Assembly (NCBI GenBank): GCA_002331485.1 | Contig: DCYS01000022.1 | Coordinates: 2,291 to 10,398, forward strand | Length of the DNA stretch: 8,108 nucleotides | Origin: Flavobacteriales bacterium UBA2104 | GTDB lineage: Bacteria > Bacteroidota > Bacteroidia > Flavobacteriales_D > Crocinitomicaceae | Direction: 5' to 3' | Part shown: one piece after another, positions 1 through 5,782 of the stretch | How the letters are laid out: each line of letters begins with the position of its first letter | How positions within the stretch are numbered: the first letter of the stretch is position 1 | Program-made: the position numbers and the translations under genes | Notes under the pieces: model-generated | What the model was told of the DNA's origin: nothing | The model's database searches: none | The model's input: only the letters and a program-made list of their open reading frames with translations

Positions 1-3000
1 AGCTGTATTTGGAGCAGGAACATCAGCAGCACATTGAACAGCTACTGCAGCAGGTGCTGTACCTACCGGTGCAATATCATCATCCACCGTAATTGTTTGA
101 GTCAATGTTGTAACGTTTCCACAATCATCTTCGATCTCATAAGTTCTTGTTATCGTTTCTGGACATGATAGTCCGTCTGTTGCATCTCCAATATGAGTTA
201 CTGTTGGATTCGCTGTACAGTTATCAGATACTCCAGTAACGTCAGCTACATTTGGTGCTGGTACATCTGCTGCACATTGAACAGTAACATCTGCAGGTGC
301 CGTACCTACAGGAGCAATATCGTCGTTGATCGTGATCGTTTGTTCAACAAAAATGAAGTTTCCACAGTCATCAGTAACTCTATATCTTCTAGTAATAACC
401 TCTGGGCATGTGTTTCCATCTGAAGTGTCATCTTCCCATGTTACAGTTGGTACGGCTCCATTATCAGCTTCGTCGTCAACTACAGTTGGATCTGGAGCAG
501 GTACATCCGCAGCACACTGAACTGTAATTGGATCTGGATTTGATGCTGTTGGAATAACTGCATCACCTATTGTAATTGTTTGCTCTACAAGAATCTGGTT
601 TCCACAGTCATCCGTAACAGAGTAAGTACGTGTAATCGTTTCCGGACAGCTTAAACCATCACTAACATCACCAACAAAAGCAACAACTGGATTCGCTGTA
701 CAGTTATCCGCCTCATCATCTACTACTGTAACATCCGGTGCAGGTGCAGAACCTGTTGCACTAATTGGTGCAGGATTCGAAGCTGTAGGATCCTGTGTAT
801 CATCCACTGTGATCGTTTGAGTAACAGTTGTTGTATTACCACAATCATCAGTTATCTCATATGTTCGAGTTATTGTTTCCGGACAAGAAAGTCCATCTGT
901 AGCATCTCCAACATGTGTTACTGTTGGCGCTGCAGTACAGTTATCTGATACTCCTGTGACATCTGCAATATTTGGAGCAGGAACATCAGCCGCACATTGA
1001 ACCGTTACGGGACCTGGTGCAGTACCCACTGGCGCAATATTATCATCAACCGTAATTGTTTGAGTAACGGTTATCATGTTTCCACAGTCATCTGAAATGT
1101 CCCATGTTCTTGTGATCGTCATTGGACATGTTCCAGCAGTTGTTTCTCCATTATAAACCACTGTAGGATTAGCTGTACAGTTATCTGCTTCATCTGTGAT
1201 ATCGGCTGCACTTGCTACAGGAACGTCTGCTACACAGTCATAAGAAGCATCTGCTGGTGCGGTTGCTGTCGGATCTACATTGTCGTTAACAGTTATTGTC
1301 TGTGTTACGGTAATTGTATTTCCACAATCATCTGATATATCCCATGTTCGAGTAATCGTCATTGGACATCCACCACCTGAAGTTGTCTCTCCATTATACA
1401 CAACTGTTGGTGCTGCTGTACAGTTATCCGCTTCATCAGTAATGTCCGCCGCACTTGCTGCAGGTACATCCGCTAAACAATCATAGCTTGCATCAGCAGG
1501 AGCAGTAGCCGTTGGATCTTGAGTATCATCAACTGTAATTGTTTGAGTAACAGTTATAGTATTATTACAGTCATCCGAAATATCCCATGTTCTAGTAATT
1601 ATTATCGGACATGTCCCTGCAGTTGTCTCTCCATTATACACAACTGTTGGTGCTGCTGTACAGTTATCCGCTTCATCAGTAATGTCCGCCGCACTTGCTG
1701 CAGGTACATCAGCTAAACACTGGTAAGAAGCATCTGCTGGTGCTGTTGCTGTTGGGTCTTGTGTATCATCAACCGTAATCGTTTGTGTTACAGTTATAGT
1801 ATTGTTACAATCATCTGAAATATCCCACGTTCTTGTGATTGTCATTGGACATGTTCCAGCAGTTGTCTCTCCATTGTAAACAACTGTTGGGTTTGCTGTA
1901 CAGTTATCTGCTTCATCTGTGATATCTGCCGCACTTGCTGCAGGTACATCAGCTAAACATTGGAATGTTGCATCAGCAGGTGCAGTGGCTGTTGGATCAA
2001 TATTGTCATTTACTGTGATCGTCTGAACAACGTCGATAAAGTTTCCACAAGCGTCAGTTATTCTGTATGTACGTGTAATTGTTTCAGGACAAGTGTTGTT
2101 ATCAGAAACATCACTCACGTGAGCAACCGTTGGAACTGAACAGTTATCCGCTTCATCAGTAATAGCCGTCTCGTCAACCGCTGGTATATCACCTACACAT
2201 TGAACTGTCACGTCAGCTGGAGCAGTACCAGTTGGGTTTATATTATCATCAATTGTAATAGTTTGTGTACACGATTCAATGTTTCCACAATCATCTTCAA
2301 TTTGATACGTACGTGTCACTGTTTCTGGACAGGAATTATTATCAGAAACTTCACTAACTAATGTAAAAGTCGCTGGAAGAATATTGGCACCAGCTGTTGT
2401 CGAAGCTGATCCACCCGCATTTGTAAAGTCCGTAAAGTTCGCATATGGCGGTTGTTCAGATATGTCACAAACTGCTGTTAAAGCTCCAGGACAATTGATC
2501 GTTAGAATTGGGTTAGTTATCGTAATCGTAAATGTTTCTTCATCTGAACAAAATGGAGCAACAGTTTGCTCGTCATAGATGTAAAGCGTAGTTGTTGCTG
2601 AAATTACATCACCAGGATTATATTGTGTTCCTGTACCGTTAGGGCCAGTGTAATACGCTTCATTACCTGTAAGATCAACTCCAGTGATATTTGGTAAAGT
2701 AACCGGATTACAATCGGTAATATCTGCTATGGGGTCTAAAACAGGAGATGGCTGAACTGTTATACAAACAGTAGTATCATAAGTACAACCGAAGTTATCA
2801 GTTACTTCATAAGTATAACATGCACTACCTGTTGAAGTAGGTTCAACTGTTATTGGATTTGTTCCCCCAACTATTGTTGGGTCTGCTTGCCAGCTCTCTG
2901 AAACAATAGTTGGTGTATAAGTTACTGCTGGTGGAAGAATACCAGGATCGAAATTTATACTCCAGTCGAAGATAAAGCCATTATCAGAACCTAGGTTATC

Positions 3001-4281
3001 TGTAATAATGAGGGTCCAATCTCCATTCATATCACACCCCACTAAACCACTCAAAGGATTATCTGATTCATAACTTCCCGCAGGTAAAGTACCTCCAGTA
3101 TTGTCACCCCAAGTACCATTCGTTGCAGTCGGATCCCAACAATATTGATAACCAGTACCTTGATTATTAGGCTGTGCATCATTATCAACAGGAACTCCTA
3201 AATAAGTTCCACCTCCACCGTTAGGGTAATCAACTAATATAACTGATTGACCAGAAGGACATTCAATTTCAATTTCAAGATCTCCCATGTATGAATGTTC
3301 CATATTCACACAAATTGAGAGCAGATCGTTAATATCAGACAGTTGTTGTCCAGAACCATAACAATCAATATTCGTACTGGTCTCATATGAAACACCTGAA
3401 CCATCAGGAAGTGCAATATCAGGGAAATTGGGCTGAGTACAGTTTTGTTCGTACTCAACTGGTGTAACGACACCTGTAAAATCAGCTTGTTCACCTAGAC
3501 AGATAGGATCAGGAGCTCCAACTGTTCCTGCAAAAACAGGTGTTGTTGAAACATATACTGCTTGGTCAATATCATTACTGTTTGAGCAACCTTCAATATC
3601 AGTGATCTCCAGTTGAATAAAATAAGCACCAGCATCGTTGTATGTGTGAGAAACATTCTGACCAGTAGGGTCTGTTCCATCTTGAGTTGACCACTGAAAT
3701 GTTGAAGTTGCATCACTCTGAGTATATCCTGTATTGTTATCAGGATAAATTCCAACACCATTCATTGAAATACTTTCACCCTGACAAATACGAATAACGC
3801 CATCAGCGTCAGGAGCTGGCGAAAAGTTAGCATCTGCAATTACGTCTTGACAAGGTTGTGTACATCCAATTACTCCTACCCAGCCAAATTCTGTAAAAGA
3901 ACCATCAGAAGTAAATTCAAACGTTAAACATCCGGTAGCATTGCTCGAAGTCGCTGCTACGAAACCAGGACCAGCTGTCCCTGTATAAGTACCCAAAGAT
4001 GTGGCTCCTGTATTATCACCATCATATATCGTTAAGAATTCCCAACTATCTTCAATGAAGAAATCAGTAAAATCAACAGTGGATTGAGAACCAGGTGTGT
4101 CTGGACAAATCGTGAAAACGAATGTTTCATTATTATTGTAGTCTCCTCCATTTCCTCCAGAATCGTAAAATGTACCGTTACAATCATTGATCGTTCCATT
4201 GGTCATGTTATAATTCTGACCAAAGACAAAGTAATTTGTCAGCGTTAATAAGAATGCGAATATTAAATTATATCGTTTCAT
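1..4281 (-). CDS. Giant secreted multidomain adhesin (CUB, PKD, P-domain, HYR-like repeats), 3' end outside window
   Basis: The frame starting at ATG 4281-4279 stays open for 1427 codons to base 1 with no stop, so the C-terminus is missing. Residues 1-22 are a signal peptide (MKRYNLIFAFLLTLTNYFVFGQ). Then come a CUB domain (about 24-141), a PKD-like domain (about 148-247), a P-domain (about 300-445) flanked by two halves of an Ig-like domain (about 248-285 and 448-510), a further Ig-like stretch (511-592), a divergent first repeat (594-687), and 80-residue HYR-like repeats from 688 to the edge. Most repeats carry four cysteines in the contexts QC, DNC, CP and DDC. Such proteins in Bacteroidota are usually cell-surface or released adhesins exported by the type IX system; the expected C-terminal sorting domain would lie left of the window, so that route is inference. 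The mature part contains no lysine and few arginines, giving a strongly acidic protein. The start lies 31 bases after the preceding gene, without a visible Shine-Dalgarno. Sure of the gene and domain types; ligand unknown. Confidence 0.93.
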   Translation of the reverse strand, partial: MKRYNLIFAFLLTLTNYFVFGQNYNMTNGTINDCNGTFYDSGGNGGDYNNNETFVFTICPDTPGSQSTVDFTDFFIEDSWEFLTIYDGDNTGATSLGTYTGTAGPGFVAATSSNATGCLTFEFTSDGSFTEFGWVGVIGCTQPCQDVIADANFSPAPDADGVIRICQGESISMNGVGIYPDNNTGYTQSDATSTFQWSTQDGTDPTGQNVSHTYNDAGAYFIQLEITDIEGCSNSNDIDQAVYVSTTPVFAGTVGAPDPICLGEQADFTGVVTPVEYEQNCTQPNFPDIALPDGSGVSYETSTNIDCYGSGQQLSDINDLLSICVNMEHSYMGDLEIEIECPSGQSVILVDYPNGGGGTYLGVPVDNDAQPNNQGTGYQYCWDPTATNGTWGDNTGGTLPAGSYESDNPLSGLVGCDMNGDWTLIITDNLGSDNGFIFDWSINFDPGILPPAVTYTPTIVSESWQADPTIVGGTNPITVEPTSTGSACYTYEVTDNFGCTYDTTVCITVQPSPVLDPIADITDCNPVTLPNITGVDLTGNEAYYTGPNGTGTQYNPGDVISATTTLYIYDEQTVAPFCSDEETFTITITNPILTINCPGALTAVCDISEQPPYANFTDFTNAGGSASTTAGANILPATFTLVSEVSDNNSCPETVTRTYQIEDDCGNIESCTQTITIDDNINPTGTAPADVTVQCVGDIPAVDETAITDEADNCSVPTVAHVSDVSDNNTCPETITRTYRITDACGNFIDVVQTITVNDNIDPTATAPADATFQCLADVPAASAADITDEADNCTANPTVVYNGETTAGTCPMTITRTWDISDDCNNTITVTQTITVDDTQDPTATAPADASYQCLADVPAASAADITDEADNCTAAPTVVYNGETTAGTCPIIITRTWDISDDCNNTITVTQTITVDDTQDPTATAPADASYDCLADVPAASAADITDEADNCTAAPTVVYNGETTSGGGCPMTITRTWDISDDCGNTITVTQTITVNDNVDPTATAPADASYDCVADVPVASAADITDEADNCTANPTVVYNGETTAGTCPMTITRTWDISDDCGNMITVTQTITVDDNIAPVGTAPGPVTVQCAADVPAPNIADVTGVSDNCTAAPTVTHVGDATDGLSCPETITRTYEITDDCGNTTTVTQTITVDDTQDPTASNPAPISATGSAPAPDVTVVDDEADNCTANPVVAFVGDVSDGLSCPETITRTYSVTDDCGNQILVEQTITIGDAVIPTASNPDPITVQCAADVPAPDPTVVDDEADNGAVPTVTWEDDTSDGNTCPEVITRRYRVTDDCGNFIFVEQTITINDDIAPVGTAPADVTVQCAADVPAPNVADVTGVSDNCTANPTVTHIGDATDGLSCPETITRTYEIEDDCGNVTTLTQTITVDDDIAPVGTAPAAVAVQCAADVPAPNTA
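1381..1470 (-). repeat. Exact 90-bp direct repeat, copy 1 (second copy at 1621-1710)
   Basis: Bases 1381-1470 are identical to 1621-1710, exactly 240 bases away, in two adjacent repeat units. Flanking bases differ on both sides (a versus c at 1380/1620, c versus a at 1471/1711). The tract encodes the ADVPAASAADI to NGETT segment, read on the minus strand. Confidence 0.97.
1621..1710 (-). repeat. Exact 90-bp direct repeat, copy 2 (first copy at 1381-1470)
   Basis: This is the second copy of the identical 90-bp tract. The rest of the two units differs at many synonymous sites, and the unit at 1258-1500 also has one extra glycine codon (SGGGCP in place of AGTCP), so the identity is local. Confidence 0.97.
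2221..2502 (-). repeat. Divergent first HYR-like repeat (degenerate unit)
   Basis: Residues 594-687 align with the later repeats in their second half (NNSCPETVTRTYQIEDDCGN, then QTITIDDNINPTGTA) but have a longer, different first half, starting LTINCPGALTAVC and containing a FTDFTNAGGSAS segment. It carries five cysteines instead of four. It is probably the ancestral-type or capping unit at the start of the array. Confidence 0.75.
2947..3384 (-). other. Proprotein-convertase P-domain-like module in the giant adhesin
   Basis: Residues about 300-445 carry P-domain hallmarks: ICVNMEHSYMGDLEIEIECPSG near the N-terminal end, a PNGGGGTYLGVPVD loop, and NGDWTLIITDNLGSDNG followed by FDWSINF at the end. 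P-domains are jelly-roll modules found beside subtilisin-like proteases and as stand-alone units in bacterial surface proteins. No protease catalytic domain is visible here, so the module is probably structural or adhesive. Confidence 0.82.
3541..3840 (-). other. PKD-like domain of the giant adhesin
   Basis: Residues about 148-247 resemble a PKD domain: ICQGESISMNGVGIYP at the start, FQWSTQDG in the core, and the signature run VSHTYNDAGAYFIQLEITD before GCSNSND. PKD modules are extracellular beta-sandwich spacers or binding units. Boundaries are approximate. Confidence 0.8.
3859..4212 (-). other. CUB domain of the giant adhesin
   Basis: Residues about 24-141 of the giant protein read as a CUB domain. 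It opens with an NGTINDCNGTFYDSGG-type segment, has the family's aromatic and acidic core (FFIEDSWEFLTIYDG, then SLGTYTG), and closes with LTFEFTSDGSFTEFGWVGVIGC. CUB domains are beta-sandwich modules that often bind calcium, glycans or proteins. At the N-terminus of Bacteroidota secreted proteins this opening is common. Assignment is by motif recognition only. Confidence 0.8.
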
Positions 4282-4312
4282 AAGTATAGTTCAGCAAATA
4301 AATAGAATTAAT

Positions 4313-4735
4313 TTAGCGATTTGCAACTTTCTTGTTTAGAGCAGCATTAGAGTAAACTGTAAACAAGATATTCGTATCTCCCAATAGATAATGGGTTGTA
4401 ACATTTGAATCATGATCTGGAAAAGTGTAATTCAAGAAGTTGAATGATTCATCTTGAAGGTTTTGCACAAATTGATCGATCGTGATCTGTTGCTTTTGAT
4501 AATATACTTTTTCAATTTGAACATAACTCGATTTCTTTTCTTCCACAGACTGGTTTACTGAATAACCTTCTTCAGATTTAACAGTTAAATAATCAATAAG
4601 GTCAGAATTCGAGTTTTGAAGCTCATTGAATCTTTGCGTGCCCAGAAAATCCTCAACTTTATTTAGGGTTGTTTGGGCTCCCAGGTTTAAGCTCACAACA
4701 ATAGATAGTGAGGCAAGTATAAATAGTTTTAGCAT
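4313..4735 (-). CDS. Small secreted protein of unknown function, upstream partner of the giant adhesin
   Basis: The 140-residue product starts at ATG 4735-4733 and ends at TAA 4315-4313. Residues 1-21 (MLKLFILASLSIVVSLNLGAQ) form a typical signal peptide with a likely cut near GAQ, so the mature protein of about 120 residues is predicted to be periplasmic or secreted. There is no lipobox cysteine and no cysteine at all. The mature part is mixed helix and strand by eye, with two tyrosine-rich pieces (YVQIEKVYYQKQQ and FNFLNYTFPDHD) and an ending LGDTNILFTVYSNAALNKK. I do not recognise a family. It lies 126 bases after hemF and 31 bases before the giant adhesin, suggesting co-transcription with the adhesin. 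A chaperone, anchor or processing partner is possible but unsupported by any motif. Confidence 0.85.
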   Translation of the reverse strand: MLKLFILASLSIVVSLNLGAQTTLNKVEDFLGTQRFNELQNSNSDLIDYLTVKSEEGYSVNQSVEEKKSSYVQIEKVYYQKQQITIDQFVQNLQDESFNFLNYTFPDHDSNVTTHYLLGDTNILFTVYSNAALNKKVANR

Positions 4736-4800
4736 AGTACTTTATTAACACAATTCGTCTTGGTAACGAACAATTTTAACATCGCGTTGCCTCTATGTTA

Positions 4801-4828
4801 AAAAAATATGAGAAACACTTATTAACAA
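4801..4828 (-). promoter_or_regulatory. Possible Bacteroidota-type promoter for the secreted protein and adhesin pair
   Basis: On the minus strand a TTG (4828-4826) is followed after 17 bases by TATTTTTT (4808-4801). This loosely resembles the Bacteroidota -33 TTTG and -7 TAnnTTTG boxes, though the final G is absent. It would begin transcription about 60 bases before the start at 4735. The -33 part falls inside the inverted repeat, which would suit repression. In such AT-rich DNA a chance match is quite likely. Confidence 0.22.
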
Positions 4829-4840
4829 TAATGTTAATAA
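4819..4840. promoter_or_regulatory. Perfect 9-bp inverted repeat between hemF and the small secreted gene
   Basis: TTATTAACA at 4819-4827 and TGTTAATAA at 4832-4840 are perfect inverted repeats separated by ATAA. The arms are very AT-rich. On the minus strand the element lies 21 bases after the hemF stop and is followed, 10 bases later, by a run of seven T (4800-4806). It could be a weak transcription terminator for hemF or an operator for the downstream pair; the sequence does not decide. Confidence 0.5.
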
Positions 4841-4861
4841 CGAATGAACACCAATAAAACA

Positions 4862-5782
4862 CTAGCTTTCAAGCCAGTCCACACCTTTTATCAAAAGTTC
4901 TAAAGTCTCCTGTTCTTTAGAGTTTTTTTCAGGCTGAAAATTATAGAACCAAGATGCATTTTTCGGAAGGCTCATCAGGATAGATTCAATACGTCCTCCT
5001 GTCTTTAATCCAAACTTGGTTCCCCGGTCGTTAACTAAGTTAAATTCTACGTATCGACCCCTTCGGAGATTTCTCCATGTTAAATGTTCCTCTTCGTACT
5101 TAGGTGATCGATCACTATTGATCTGATGAGCATACACTTTTGGAAATAATTCACCTAGATCTATAGCATAGTTAAGAAGATCGGTTTTAGATACGCCAAC
5201 TTCTTCTGTTAAATGGTCATAAAAGATCCCACCAACACCTCTTGTTTCTTGTCGGTGAGGAATATAGAAGTAATCATCGGCCCATTTTTTGAATCGAGGA
5301 TAAAATTCAGCGTTGTATTTATCACAAACCTCTTTAAGTGAACGATGGAAATCTCCTGCCAACTTCTTATCGATATAATGAGGAGTCATATCTATTCCTC
5401 CACCAAACCAATATTCTCCATTATCCATCTCAAAATACCGAACGTTCATGTGCATAATCGGATGAAAAGGATTCTTAGGATGAATTACAATAGAGACACC
5501 AGTAGCAAGAAAGAAATCACCATTCAGACCTAATTGTTTGTTCATCATTTCAGAAACTGGACCATGAACAGCAGAAAAATTAACTCCTCCTTTATCGATA
5601 ATTTCGCCATCAGATAAAACTCTGGATCTTCCACCACCACCTTCTTCTCTTTCCCAATTATCTTCGATAAAATGAGATGAACCATCCAGCAACTCCAATT
5701 CCTTACAAATGTGATCCTGGAGGGTTTTGAGTTTATTGATTATCTCCTGCTGATGTTTCTTCAATGTAATCTGAATTTTCAA
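4862..5782 (-). CDS. hemF: Oxygen-dependent coproporphyrinogen III oxidase
   Basis: HemF converts coproporphyrinogen III to protoporphyrinogen IX in heme synthesis, using O2 to remove two carboxyl groups, and acts in the cytoplasm as a dimer. The 306-residue product matches the usual length of about 300. Family motifs appear in order: WEREEGGGGRSRV (43-55), GGVNFSAVHGP (65-75), TGVSIVIHP (94-102), HMNVRYFE (111-118), WFGGGIDMTPHY (125-136), FKKWADDYF and RGVGGIF (164-187), and RRGRYVEFNLVNDRGTKFGL. Residues equivalent to known E. coli ligand and catalytic sites are kept: Ser97, His101, proton-donor His111, Asn113 to Arg115, His146 and His176. No ATG or GTG lies in frame before residue 79; the start is TTG at 5782-5780 or TTG at 5764-5762. 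Either overlaps the end of the LysM gene, by 50 or 32 bases, suggesting coupled translation. Confidence 0.97.
   Translation of the reverse strand: MKIQITLKKHQQEIINKLKTLQDHICKELELLDGSSHFIEDNWEREEGGGGRSRVLSDGEIIDKGGVNFSAVHGPVSEMMNKQLGLNGDFFLATGVSIVIHPKNPFHPIMHMNVRYFEMDNGEYWFGGGIDMTPHYIDKKLAGDFHRSLKEVCDKYNAEFYPRFKKWADDYFYIPHRQETRGVGGIFYDHLTEEVGVSKTDLLNYAIDLGELFPKVYAHQINSDRSPKYEEEHLTWRNLRRGRYVEFNLVNDRGTKFGLKTGGRIESILMSLPKNASWFYNFQPEKNSKEQETLELLIKGVDWLES

Larger units (their letters stand above)
1..2220 (-). repeat. Tandem array of about 240-bp units encoding HYR-like four-cysteine repeats
   Basis: The array encodes units at residues 688-767, 768-847, 848-927, 928-1008, 1009-1088, 1089-1168, 1169-1247, 1248-1328 and 1329-1409, with a tenth unit cut by the left edge. 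Approximate DNA limits are 1981-2220, 1741-1980, 1501-1740, 1258-1500, 1018-1257, 778-1017, 541-777, 298-540, 55-297 and 1-54. Unit lengths are 79-81 residues. Each unit follows the pattern PADxTxQC-ADVPA-DNC-TVxxxG-CPxTITRTxxIxDDC-QTITVDD. Most repeats keep the protein sequence while synonymous sites differ, which suggests older duplications under selection for fold. A divergent earlier copy lies at 2221-2502. The repeat family is recognised as HYR-like by eye. Confidence 0.92.

Noticed and set aside
1..2220. Regular spacing of near-identical short words such as gtacagttatc, considered as a CRISPR-like or other non-coding repeat
   Set aside because: The 240-base period, coding frame and conserved protein motifs show protein repeats. 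The regions between the words are themselves repeated and are not unique spacers.
193..2578. Several plus-strand open frames of 64-76 codons across the repeat array, some rich in cysteine and serine (for example 193-423, 326-520, 1280-1486, 1519-1716, 2384-2578)
   Set aside because: They lie antisense to the continuous giant reading frame, recur with its repeat period, and have no protein-like features. They are shadows of the repeated coding DNA.
3306..3761. Two minus-strand open frames of 62 and 88 codons
   Set aside because: They lie in another frame inside the giant gene, which is open throughout and encodes clear P-domain and PKD domains there.
4282..4312. Search for a promoter or terminator between the small secreted gene and the adhesin
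   Set aside because: The gap is only 31 bases, with no inverted repeat or recognisable boxes, so read-through from the small gene is more likely.
5345..5533. Plus-strand open frame of 62 codons
   Set aside because: It is antisense to the conserved catalytic core of hemF and shows no independent coding signal.
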